15,820 nt of DNA, from NCBI GenBank assembly GCA_964614585.1, contig CAZTLW010000048.1:1-15820 (forward strand). Direction: 5' to 3'. Source of the stretch: JAHEFX01 sp964614585 (GTDB lineage: Bacteria > Actinomycetota > Acidimicrobiia > Spongiisociales > JAENVV01). Made by a program: the position numbers and the translations under genes. Below, one piece after another: positions 1-6,864 of the stretch. The notes beneath the pieces were generated by a model. It was not told the origin of the DNA and ran no database searches. It saw nothing but the letters and a program-made list of their open reading frames with translations. Each line of letters starts with the position of its first letter. Within the stretch, counting starts at the first letter, position 1.

Positions 1-1626
1 GACGGTGACGGCATCCAGGACGACGGCGAACCAGGCGTCGAGGGCGTGACCGTCAACCTGTGGTCGAGCGTCGAGGGCGAGCCGGGCGAGATCCTGCTCA
101 CCCAGCAGACCGACGCCGACGGCGGCTACCTGTTCGGCGACCTGCCCCCGGGCGGCTACTTCGTGCAGTTCGAGCTGCCGGAGGGCTTCGAGGGCTTCAC
201 GCTCCCGGACCAGGGCGGCGACGACGGCGTCGACTCCGACGCCGACCCCACCACGGGGATCGCCCCCGAGGTCGTGCTCGCCGCCGGTGACTCCGACCTG
301 ACCATCGACGCCGGTCTGGTGGTCGAGGGCCCCCAGGCGCTCACCGTGGTCTGTGAGCTCACCGAGGTCGAGGGCGAGCTGGTCTCGCTCATCACCATCG
401 ACTTCCAGGGCGCACCCGGCACGACCGTCGAGATCCTCGACGGCGACACGGTGGTGGACTCCACCACGCTCGACGCCGATGGCGAGGGTGTGCTCCAGGT
501 CGAGGCCGGCACCTACTCGTGGCAGGCGCTCTTCGATGGCGAGGTCATCCTCTTCGTCGAGGAGGTCACCTTCGAGGACTGCGCGCCGGAGATCGTCGAC
601 GAGTTCGGGTTCTGCGTCAACGACGGTCCGTACCTCGAGTACGACATCGACGTCACCCTGGCGGCCGGGACCACGGCCACCAGCGTCGACCTGTTCTTCT
701 TCGCCGAGGGCTACGCCTTCAGCGGCGGCGAGCCGACCGACGATGATTTGGCCAATGCCGTCACCTGGTACGAGGACGTGCCCTTCGAGGGCATCGTCGT
801 CTGGCCGGGCGCGGCCGGGCAGGCCTCCGACGGCACCGTCTACGACGGCCGTCTTGGCGCCCCGGTGGCGGCTAGCAACGTCGTGGTCACGGGCATCACC
901 GCCGACCTGACGGCCATCGCCTGGCCGGGCTGGGTGGAGAACCCCGACGGCTCGTTCGACGGGCCCGGTGCCGGCCCGTTCGCCGATCTGGTGAACGGCC
1001 AACTCGTGGCCCGGGTGAACCCGCTCAGCGGCGCCGCCCAGCTCGTCTACCCACCGCGGACGGAGAACTGCTTCCCGCTGGCCTCCCTGGGCGACTTCGT
1101 CTGGGAGGACCTCGACGAGGACGGGATCCAGGGCGTCGACGAGGACGGTGTCGCCGGTGTGACGGTGGAGCTCCTGGCCGACGGTGTGGTGGTCGACACG
1201 ACCACCACCGACGCCGACGGCTTCTACGAGTTCACCGGCCTGCCGAGCTTCAACGCCGACGACGAGCCGATCGCCTACCAGGTGCGGTTCACGGCGCCGG
1301 CGGCCTACGAGGGCTTCACGGCCCCGAACCAGGCAGGTGACGACACGACCGTCGACTGGGACGGGATCGACTCCGACGCCGACCCCACCACGGGGCTCAC
1401 CGCGGTCGTGGAGTTGGCACCGGGCGAGAACAACCCGACGATCGACGCCGGGTTGATCCCGTTCACGGAGGTCGAGCAGGAGGTCGAGGAGGAAGAGGAG
1501 CCCGAGACGTTGCCCGAGACGGGGTACGACTCCGGTCGTCTCGCCCTCGTCGGCATGCTCGTGCTCGGCCTCGGTGGGACGCTCGTCGCCACGACCCGCC
1601 GTCGTGACGACGAGGAAACCGCCTAG
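1..1626 (+). CDS. Partial LPXTG-anchored surface protein with SdrD-B-like domains (5' end outside window)
   Basis: The frame is open from base 1, so the start lies upstream; 541 residues are visible. Residues 1-105 and about 361-482 resemble SdrD B-like (Cna-B fold) domains. Both have a D-x-D-G-I-Q calcium-loop-like start, a TDADG-x-Y-x-F strand and a shared DSDADPTTG segment ending in TIDAGL. Between them are a short beta-rich domain (107-190) and a domain beginning FGFCVNDGPYLEYDI (about 201-345) of a kind seen in actinobacterial surface proteins. An acidic linker is followed by LPETG (504-508, bases 1510-1524), a hydrophobic helix and RRRDDEETA, a complete sortase cell-wall sorting signal. 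By family knowledge it would be attached to peptidoglycan and serve as an adhesin or stalk; ligand unknown. A terminator follows the stop. The anchor is clear; the biological role is inference. Confidence 0.85.
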   Translation, partial: DGDGIQDDGEPGVEGVTVNLWSSVEGEPGEILLTQQTDADGGYLFGDLPPGGYFVQFELPEGFEGFTLPDQGGDDGVDSDADPTTGIAPEVVLAAGDSDLTIDAGLVVEGPQALTVVCELTEVEGELVSLITIDFQGAPGTTVEILDGDTVVDSTTLDADGEGVLQVEAGTYSWQALFDGEVILFVEEVTFEDCAPEIVDEFGFCVNDGPYLEYDIDVTLAAGTTATSVDLFFFAEGYAFSGGEPTDDDLANAVTWYEDVPFEGIVVWPGAAGQASDGTVYDGRLGAPVAASNVVVTGITADLTAIAWPGWVENPDGSFDGPGAGPFADLVNGQLVARVNPLSGAAQLVYPPRTENCFPLASLGDFVWEDLDEDGIQGVDEDGVAGVTVELLADGVVVDTTTTDADGFYEFTGLPSFNADDEPIAYQVRFTAPAAYEGFTAPNQAGDDTTVDWDGIDSDADPTTGLTAVVELAPGENNPTIDAGLIPFTEVEQEVEEEEEPETLPETGYDSGRLALVGMLVLGLGGTLVATTRRRDDEETA

Positions 1627-1647
1627 GCACGTCCACGTCCGACCAGC

Positions 1648-1675
1648 AACGGGGCGCCCCTCGGGGCGCCCCGTT
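1648..1675 (+). terminator. Hairpin terminator after the first LPXTG gene
   Basis: A perfect 13-bp inverted repeat (AACGGGGCGCCCC / GGGGCGCCCCGTT) with a 2-base centre starts 22 bases after the stop codon. The inner pairs would open into a larger loop. There is no T tract; the stem is followed by CGCGTTCCCC. Position and stem strength support intrinsic termination. Confidence 0.75.
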
Positions 1676-1884
1676 CGCGTTCCCCAACACTGGGGTAGAC
1701 AGGGGAATCGTCCCGGCGCGACGATGAGGTCAGCCCTAGACAGAGGGGTCGGCTTCCTCGCCCCTCGCCATGACTCCGTCCCCAAACGGAGGCGGCCCAC
1801 GCGGCCCCTGCAGACGAGGGACAGGGACGCCGGCACAACCGGCAAGGGCCCGCCGCCGCGGCGGCGGACCAGGAGGGTGGCACC
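1676..1884 (+). promoter_or_regulatory. Intergenic region and structured leader of the second surface gene
   Basis: No gene is seen in these 209 bases, but there are several dyads. They are CCCCA-ACAC-TGGGG (1682-1695), TCGTC/GACGA (1708-1724), CTCCGT/ACGGAG with a 6-base loop (1774-1791), GCCGG/CCGGC (1829-1843) and an 18-bp perfect palindrome CCGCCGCCGCGGCGGCGG (1850-1867). The last sits three bases before the Shine-Dalgarno AGGAGG (1871-1876). TAGACAGGGG (1696) and TAGACAGAGGGG (1737) recur 41 bp apart. No convincing -35/-10 pair was found. A regulatory role is inference. Confidence 0.4.
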
Positions 1885-2852
1885 ATGTCCACCACCACGA
1901 GGATCCCGAGCAGGGTGCGCGGCCCGCTCACGGTGATCCTCACACTCACGCTGATCGCCTTGATGGTGTCGGCGTTCCCGACCACGCCGGCCGAAGCCTG
2001 CTGCCCGCCCCCGGAGGGCGAGTTGGTCGTCGTCAAGACCACCGTCGGCGGTGACGGGACCTTCCCGTTCGCAGCCGAGTTCGGTGACTTCGACCTCACC
2101 ACCTCCGGTGGCGCGGCGTCACGGACGTTCGAGCTGCGGCCCGGCACCTACGACCTCGCCGAGAACGTCCCCGACGGCTGGGTGCTGCAGGGCGCCGAGT
2201 GCTGTGTCGGCGCGGCGGCCCGCTGCGGCCCGCAGCCCGAGTGCACCGACCCCGCCGAGGGGGTCGTCGTCGAGGCGAACACGCGCACCGTCTGCACCTT
2301 CACCGATGCCAGGCTCCCGACGCTGACCCTCCGCAAGGAGGTCGTCAACGAGTGGGGCGGCACGGCCGACGTCGGCGACTTCACTGCGACCCTCGACGGG
2401 GCCGCGGTCCTGTGGAACGACGTCCTGACGCTCTCCAACGAGAGCTACGTCCTCGGTGAGGAGGGACCCGCCGGCTACGACGACGGCGACTGGTCGTGCT
2501 CCGGCGCCACGGGCTTCGACCCCGAGACCGACACGGTCTCGCTCGGCTGGGGCGACGAGGCGACCTGCTCGATCACCAACCGCGACCGGGCGGCGACGCT
2601 CGAGCTGGTGAAGGTGGTCGTCAACGACGACGGCGGCGAGGCGGAGGCGTCCGACTGGACGCTGTCTGCCGACGGCCCGACCCCGATCTCGGGTGCCGGT
2701 GGCGCCATGGGCCAGGTGGCCGCAGGTACCTACGTGCTCGCCGAGGAGGGGCCCGGTGGCTACGCGGCCTCCGGGTGGGTCTGCGAGGGCGGTGAGCTCT
2801 CCGGCAACGAGTTGACGCTCGGGCTCGGCGAGACCGCCATCTGCGAGATCAC
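1885..2852 (+). CDS. N-terminal part of secreted repeat surface protein, cut by the N gap
   Basis: ATG at 1885 has AGGAGG eight bases upstream. Residues 1-38 form a Sec signal peptide: basic N-region (RIPSRVRG), hydrophobic core (LTVILTLTLIALMVSA) and AEA cleavage site before a Cys-Cys pair. Three prealbumin-like (SpaA/Cna-B type) repeats follow at about 46-145, 147-235 and 236-322. Each has the pattern L-x-L-x-K-x-V-V-N, a G-x-Y-x-L-x-E-E strand, a W-x-C motif and an end C-S-I-T-N or C-E-I-T. Paired cysteines in each repeat suggest disulfides. The reading frame runs into the Ns at an ATC-AC that should continue as I-T-N, as in the preceding repeat. The C-terminal half is very probably the fragment starting at 2953, which carries the wall anchor. 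Likely an adhesin; function not shown. Confidence 0.8.
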
Positions 2853-2952
2853 NNNNNNNNNNNNNNNNNNNNNNNNNNNNNNNNNNNNNNNNNNNNNNNN
2901 NNNNNNNNNNNNNNNNNNNNNNNNNNNNNNNNNNNNNNNNNNNNNNNNNNNN
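2853..2952. other. Assembly gap of 100 Ns
   Basis: Exactly 100 Ns lie inside a repeat-encoding region. A round 100 is the usual placeholder for a gap of unknown length. The frame differs on the two sides (position modulo 3 of 1 before, 0 after), so the real length is unlikely to be exactly 100. The missing sequence probably encodes the rest of the third prealbumin-like repeat and the start of a DUF11 repeat, possibly more repeats. Confidence 0.95.
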
Positions 2953-3806
2953 ACCTCACCATCACCAACCTCGGGCCCGACGATGCCACCGGCGTCGTCG
3001 TGACCGACACCCTGCCCCCCACCACGACCTTCGTGTCGGCGACTCCCTCCCAGGGGTCGTGCTCGGAGGCGTCCGGCGTGGTCACCTGCGCCATCGGTGG
3101 GATGGCCGGCGAGGGCGGTGTGGCGTCGGTCGACCTCGTGGTGGTCACCGAGTCGCTCGGCGACGTGACCGATCCCCTGGTCGAGAACGTCGCCACGGTC
3201 GAGGGGAACGAGGAGGACACCGACCCGTCCAACAACGTGGCCACCGAGGAGACCCCGATCAGCGAGGTCTTCCCGCTCCTGCTGCCCCAGGTGTCGATCG
3301 AGAAGGTCGACACCGAGGACCCGATCGTCCTCACCGAGGACGACCCCGACGGGGAGATCACCTACGTGGTGACCGTGACCAACGCCGCCGACGCCGGGCC
3401 CGCCACGGGCGTCGTCGTGACCGACACCCTGCCGGCCACGGTGACGTTCCAGTCGGTGGTGCCCGAACGGGGCACCTGCTCGCTCGACGGTCAGGTCCTC
3501 ACCTGCCGGGTCGGCGACATGGCCCCCGGTGACGTGGTCGACATCACGATCACGGTCGACACCGAGTCCTTCGGCGAGTTGACCGTGGGCACGGTGACGA
3601 ACGTCGTCGAGGTGGAGGTTGCCGAGGGCGACGAGCCCGGCGACAACCGCGCCGAGGAGACGACCGACATCACCGAGGTTCGGGACGAGGAGGTTCTGCC
3701 CGAGACCGGGCTCCCGAGCGCGGCACTGGCCGTGGCCGGGACGACCTCCGTCCTGCTCGGCGGTCTGGTCCTCGGCATGGGAAGGAGGTTGGAGCGACGA
3801 TCATGA
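2953..3806 (+). CDS. C-terminal part of DUF11-repeat LPXTG surface protein, begins in the N gap
   Basis: The coding frame after the gap begins at 2955 and reads LTITNLGPDDATGVVVTDTL directly from the gap edge. The GTG at 3000 is therefore internal, not a start. Two DUF11 repeats of about 105 residues are visible. Each has the hallmarks T-N-x-G-P-x-x-A-T-G-V-V-V-T-D-T-L-P, a C-x6-8-C pair, and an N-x-A-x-V or N-V-V-x-V strand. They end in LPETG (bases 3696-3710), a hydrophobic helix (about 20 residues) and the tail RRLERRS, a typical sortase signal. DUF11 is a beta-sandwich stalk domain of exported proteins. This is probably the same gene as the fragment starting at 1885, with signal peptide and anchor at opposite ends. 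The alternative, two genes joined by a mis-scaffold, cannot be excluded. Confidence 0.85.
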
Positions 3807-3843
3807 CTCCCGGCGGCTGACCTCCCACGCCAGCCCGGGACGG

Positions 3844-3869
3844 CGGAGCGCCCCCACGGGGGCGCTCCG
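3844..3869 (+). terminator. Hairpin terminator after the second LPXTG gene
   Basis: Perfect 12-bp inverted repeat CGGAGCGCCCCC / GGGGGCGCTCCG with a 2-base centre, about 37 bases after the stop. It is followed by TTCGCGTTTCCCC rather than a T tract. The tail closely matches that of the terminator at 1648-1675. Confidence 0.75.
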
Positions 3870-3915
3870 TTCGCGTTTCCCCAAAACGGGGGATGGGCGC
3901 CGGGTTGCTACCACA

Positions 3916-3921
3916 TAACGT
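3916..3921 (+). promoter_or_regulatory. Candidate -10 box for the small secreted protein gene
   Basis: TAACGT matches the actinobacterial TANNNT -10 pattern and would start transcription near 3928, about 25 bases before the ATG at 3953. No clear -35 was found at the usual distance. Confidence 0.3.
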
Positions 3922-3952
3922 GACTGTAGAGCCACTACCAGAGGTCACTCAT

Positions 3953-4324
3953 ATGGATGCCATCGTCGACCGCCGCAGCCTCGCCGTCCTCATCGCCGGC
4001 TTCCTTGCCATGGCCTCCCTCGCCGCCGCCGACGTCGCCACGCTCGTCGTGGACGCCATCGGCTCCGCCGAGGTGCGCGTCAGCGCCCCATCGGTCGAGG
4101 CCGACCTCTCCCTCGCCGCCGGCGGCACCGCCACCGTGGTGGTCCCGTCGCCCGGCGACGTCCACGTCGAGCAACTCGGTACCACCGCGGTGCCCGCCTG
4201 CGCCGGCGCCGTCGTCGAGACGAGCGGCCTCGTGATCGACGAGTCCGGCACCACCCCCCTGGGCGGGGCGGCCACGATCCCGGTGGCGGCCGGCGACGAG
4301 GTGCACTGCTCCGTCGGCGGTTGA
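3953..4324 (+). CDS. Small secreted or membrane-anchored protein of unknown function
   Basis: I do not recognise this 123-residue protein. The start at 3953 is chosen because GAGG (3941-3944) lies eight bases upstream and the product then begins with a normal signal sequence: MDAIVDRR, then a hydrophobic core (LAVLIAGFLAMASLAAA) with a possible cleavage site before D27. An in-frame ATG at 3893 would add 20 non-hydrophobic residues. The mature part is Ala/Val/Gly-rich, predicted beta-rich, with only two cysteines (in VPACAGAVV and VHCSVGG near the end) that could form one disulfide. It follows two wall-anchored protein genes but sits behind a terminator, so it probably has its own promoter. 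A link to the surface proteins is a guess from position only. Confidence 0.65.
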   Translation: MDAIVDRRSLAVLIAGFLAMASLAAADVATLVVDAIGSAEVRVSAPSVEADLSLAAGGTATVVVPSPGDVHVEQLGTTAVPACAGAVVETSGLVIDESGTTPLGGAATIPVAAGDEVHCSVGG

Positions 4325-4370
4325 TCAGCACCGGGAACGTCGGCGAAGCCGGTTGACATCGTCGTTGGGC

Positions 4371-4407
4371 GTCCCTGTTTGCCGTTCTTGGCAGGGAGTT
4401 CAGGGAC
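4371..4407. terminator. Possible bidirectional terminator between convergent genes
   Basis: GTCCCTG (4371-4377) and CAGGGAC (4401-4407) are perfect inverted repeats. An alternative inner stem pairs TGCC (4380) with GGCA (4390) around GTTCTT. It lies between the 3' end of the small + strand gene and the 3' end of the cyclase on the - strand, overlapping the cyclase stop. The stem is modest, so confidence is low. Confidence 0.35.
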
Positions 4408-5380
4408 CGAGCGACAGCAAGGGGATGAGCCGGTGGGTACCCGGCACGCCCTTCAGCTCGACGACCCGCTCCGGGCCCGTCTCGCAGGTGAACCGATCGA
4501 GCAGCTCCCGGGTGGCGGACGAGATCAGGATCTCGCCGCCGTGGGCGGCCGAGGCGACCCGCGCGGCCTTCGCCACCGCAACACCGGCGTAGTCATCGCC
4601 GATGGCCACGGCCTCACCGGTGTGGACACCGATGCGAATCCGCAGCTCGTCGTCGGACTCCATCTGCTGGATACCGAGCGCGGCACGTGCCGCGCTCGTT
4701 GCAGACGAGAAGGCTGCCATCGACCCGTCGCCCAGCGTCTTCACGACCCGGCCGCCGTGACCGGTGACGATGTGTTCCACGGCGCCCAGATGAGCCTGGA
4801 TGTCCCGGGACCAGCGGCTGTCTCCCCGAGCTGCCGACAGGTGCGTCGAGTCCTCGATGTCCGTGAACATCAAGGTCACGATGCCGCTCGTGCCGGCGAC
4901 GTCGGAGATCTCGGCTGCGGTGTCGTCCTCCAGCGAGGCGATCAACGCCGACAGCCCTTCGTCGAGCTCGACACCGAAGACATCCGCCTGAGGGACCCCG
5001 ACCGACGTGTGCATCTGGATCGCCTTCCACACGCCGTCCTCGACGACGAGGGTCGCCGTCGTTCGAAAGGTTCCGGAAAAACCGGATCGCGTCGTGACGG
5101 TGACCTCGGCGGCCACCCACCCGACATCGTCCTTCTCGTAGGCCTCGAGGCGCTCGACCTCGAGGCGTTCGACGTCCATCACCCGGCCGCGCTCGGCCAA
5201 CATGGGTGCGAAGTCGGGACCGGCGAACCATTGGTCGTCGGCGCTCAGGATCATCCGGAACCCGGCGTCGCTGCTCGTCAGGTTGCAGATCGCCGCCTCG
5301 TCGCCGTCGCCGAACGCTCGCCAGATCCGCCGGACGACGGCTTCGACTTCTGGGGACTTTCGGACGCTCTCCTCGGCCAC
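4400..5380 (-). CDS. SnoaL-like domain fused to class III adenylate/guanylate cyclase
   Basis: 326 residues. GTG start at 5380 with AGGAGA (5390-5385) four bases upstream. Residues 10-130 look like an NTF2/SnoaL-like alpha+beta domain (W-R-A-F-G-D-G-D-E-A-A near the start and W-K-A-I-Q-M-H near the end). Residues 160-320 are a class III nucleotide cyclase catalytic domain. The metal-binding aspartates are D174 (MFTDIEDST) and D218 (KTLGDGS). K214 and D263 occupy the positions that select adenine, and the transition-state Arg is R274 (KAAR). The Asn normally four residues before that Arg is A270. Expected to make cAMP from ATP in the cytosol, with the SnoaL-like part as possible sensor. Activity may be low because of the missing Asn. 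It is divergent from the dehydratase gene. Confidence 0.85.
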   Translation of the reverse strand: MAEESVRKSPEVEAVVRRIWRAFGDGDEAAICNLTSSDAGFRMILSADDQWFAGPDFAPMLAERGRVMDVERLEVERLEAYEKDDVGWVAAEVTVTTRSGFSGTFRTTATLVVEDGVWKAIQMHTSVGVPQADVFGVELDEGLSALIASLEDDTAAEISDVAGTSGIVTLMFTDIEDSTHLSAARGDSRWSRDIQAHLGAVEHIVTGHGGRVVKTLGDGSMAAFSSATSAARAALGIQQMESDDELRIRIGVHTGEAVAIGDDYAGVAVAKAARVASAAHGGEILISSATRELLDRFTCETGPERVVELKGVPGTHRLIPLLSLGP

Positions 5381-5403
5381 ACCGTCTCCTGGTCGATCGC
5401 ATC

Positions 5404-5409
5404 ACTCTA
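5404..5409 (-). promoter_or_regulatory. Candidate -10 box of the cyclase gene
   Basis: Read on the - strand this is TAGAGT (TANNNT type), placing the transcript start near 5397, about 17 bases before the GTG and just upstream of its Shine-Dalgarno. No strong -35 is visible. Confidence 0.35.
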
Positions 5410-5483
5410 CGAGGCTGCCCGTGATCGAGTTCACGGCAGGGCCGGTCGTCGGGACGGGCGAGGCTCCGTCGCGCCATGGCCGG

Positions 5484-5489
5484 TACGCT
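5484..5489 (+). promoter_or_regulatory. Candidate -10 box for a leaderless dehydratase transcript
   Basis: TACGCT lies eight bases before the ATG at 5498, and no Shine-Dalgarno sequence is present between them. The spacing would put the transcription start at or next to the start codon. The identical hexamer and spacing occur before the methyltransferase gene (12296-12291, - strand). Confidence 0.45.
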
Positions 5490-5497
5490 CGCGGGCG

Positions 5498-6301
5498 ATG
5501 GGTGACCTGACCGTCCTCGACGGGCGTCGGTACGGACCGGCGACCCTCGTCCCCACATCGGCCACGACCGCCCGCTGGGTGGCGGCCACCGGCGACGACG
5601 ATCGACGCTGGCTCGACGCTGCCCCGCCGGCGTGGGCCGGGGCCGTCCTCTTCGCGATCGCGCCCGAGTTCCTCGCCGACCCCGACGTCGCCGCCCACGG
5701 CGGTGGCGTCGTCCACGCCGACCAGTCCTTCGCCTGGCACGCCCCCTTCCACCACGACGTCCCCCTCGTCGTCACCGGCGAGGTGACGCGGGTCCGGGCC
5801 CGCGGCGACAACGCCTGGGTCTCGTTCTCGCTCGCGGCCGACGGCCCCGGGGGCCGCGTGCTCGACGCCGCCTCCACGTTCATCGTCACCGGCACCACTC
5901 CCAACGAAGCCGACGAGCGCCCCGAACCGCCGGTCGGAGCCCGCGGGCCCCACGACCCGACCGGCGCGGAGCGGTCGGCCTCGCGTGCCGATCTCGTCGC
6001 CTATGCCGCCGCCTCCGGCGACCTCAACCCCATCCACTGGGACCACGACAGCGCCGTCGCCGCCGGCCTCCCCGGCATCGTCTGCCACGGGCTCCTGCTG
6101 TCGGCCTGGTGCACGACGGCCGCCATCGGCGACCGCCGGGGCCCGGCGCCCCTCGCCTCGGCGAAGGCCCGGTTCCGGGCCCCGGTGCCCGCCGCCGCTG
6201 CCTGCCGGCTCACCGTCACGGACGACGACGACCGCCGCACGGTCGCCCTCGACACCGGCGACGGCACCGCCATGACCCTCGACGCAGTGGTAACCCCGTG
6301 A
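5498..6301 (+). CDS. MaoC-like double-hotdog (3R)-hydroxyacyl dehydratase
   Basis: 267 residues from ATG 5498. The frame is open far upstream, but that part is antisense to the cyclase. The C-terminal half (about 160-267) has the hydratase-2 motif S-G-D-L-N-P-I-H (173-180) with catalytic D175 and H180, then the A-x-x-x-G-L-P-G-I-V-C-H-G-L segment typical of MaoC hotdogs. The N-terminal half (10-135) reads as a second, degenerate hotdog of the FAS1-like dehydratase type. The layout resembles mycobacterial HadA plus HadB fused in one chain. It would dehydrate 3-hydroxyacyl thioesters, in fatty-acid elongation or another acyl pathway; the substrate cannot be told. Its GTGA overlap with the sigma factor gene suggests coupled translation. 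The position upstream of tRNA-Trp/secE/nusG matches the hadABC neighbourhood of Mycobacterium. Confidence 0.82.
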   Translation: MGDLTVLDGRRYGPATLVPTSATTARWVAATGDDDRRWLDAAPPAWAGAVLFAIAPEFLADPDVAAHGGGVVHADQSFAWHAPFHHDVPLVVTGEVTRVRARGDNAWVSFSLAADGPGGRVLDAASTFIVTGTTPNEADERPEPPVGARGPHDPTGAERSASRADLVAYAAASGDLNPIHWDHDSAVAAGLPGIVCHGLLLSAWCTTAAIGDRRGPAPLASAKARFRAPVPAAAACRLTVTDDDDRRTVALDTGDGTAMTLDAVVTP

Positions 6302-6864
6302 GCCACCCCGACGTCCAACCCTCGACGCCCCTCGAGCGGGCGAAGGACGGCGACCGGGACGCCTTCGGCGAGTTGGTCGCCACCCACCAGGACGAGGTGT
6401 ACACGTTGGCCCTCCGGCTCACCCGGGATCCCCATCTGGCCGCCGACGTCACCCAGGAGGCGTTCATCCGGGCGTGGCGGGCGCTGCCGCGGTTCCGCGG
6501 CGACGCCGCCTTCGGCACCTGGGTGCACCGCATCACCGTCAACAGTGCCTGGACCGCCCGTACCCGTGACGCCCGTCACCACCACGACGAGCTCGACCCC
6601 GATCGCCACCTCCACCCGGTCCCCGACGCCGACCCGGCCCTCGTCGGCCTGCGCCGCGAGCTCCGCGACCACCTCGAGGCGGCACTCGACCGGCTGCCCG
6701 AAGCCCAGGCGGCGGTGGTGATCCTCAAGGACGTCCAGGGGTGGTCCCACGAGGAGATCGCCAACGCCCTCGGCATCTCGGTGAGCGCCTCCAAGGTCCG
6801 CCTCCATCGGGCCCACCTCCGGCTGCGGCGGGTGCTCGCCGCCCAGGACGAGGACGAGGCATGA
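6298..6864 (+). CDS. ECF-type RNA polymerase sigma factor
   Basis: 188 residues, GTG start overlapping the dehydratase stop (GTGA at 6298-6301). Region 2 spans about 25-95, with core-binding and -10 recognition signature D-V-T-Q-E-A-F-I-R-A-W and F-R-G-D-A-A-F-G-T-W-V-H-R-I-T-V-N. Region 4 spans about 125-182, with R-L-P-E-A-Q-A-A-V and a helix-turn-helix H-E-E-I-A-N-A-L-G-I-S-V-S-A-S-K-V-R-L-H. Regions 1 and 3 are absent, as expected for the extracytoplasmic-function group. The next gene overlaps by ATGA and encodes a ZAS-type anti-sigma factor, so this is a sigma/anti-sigma pair. The signal and regulon are unknown. There is no clear ECF promoter in front of the operon to show autoregulation. 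Confidence 0.93.
   Translation: MSHPDVQPSTPLERAKDGDRDAFGELVATHQDEVYTLALRLTRDPHLAADVTQEAFIRAWRALPRFRGDAAFGTWVHRITVNSAWTARTRDARHHHDELDPDRHLHPVPDADPALVGLRRELRDHLEAALDRLPEAQAAVVILKDVQGWSHEEIANALGISVSASKVRLHRAHLRLRRVLAAQDEDEA

Noticed and set aside
1676..1884. A c-di-GMP (GEMM) or other known riboswitch before the second surface gene
   Set aside because: GGGACGC and several hairpins are suggestive, but the conserved GEMM core and tetraloop/receptor are not recognisable by eye. Left as an unnamed structured leader.
1960..2010. Lipobox in the second surface protein
   Set aside because: The Cys-Cys pair follows A-E-A without Leu at -3; a signal peptidase I site and the C-terminal LPETG anchor fit better.
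4379..5497. Long open frame continuing upstream of the dehydratase start
   Set aside because: It is antisense to the well-supported cyclase gene and encodes Arg/Asp/His-rich sequence without domains; high GC keeps the frame open. The dehydratase homology begins near 5498.
5402..6088. Open frames on the - strand opposite the dehydratase
   Set aside because: Low-complexity Gly/Val/Asp composition typical of the antisense of a high-GC gene; the + strand has catalytic motifs.
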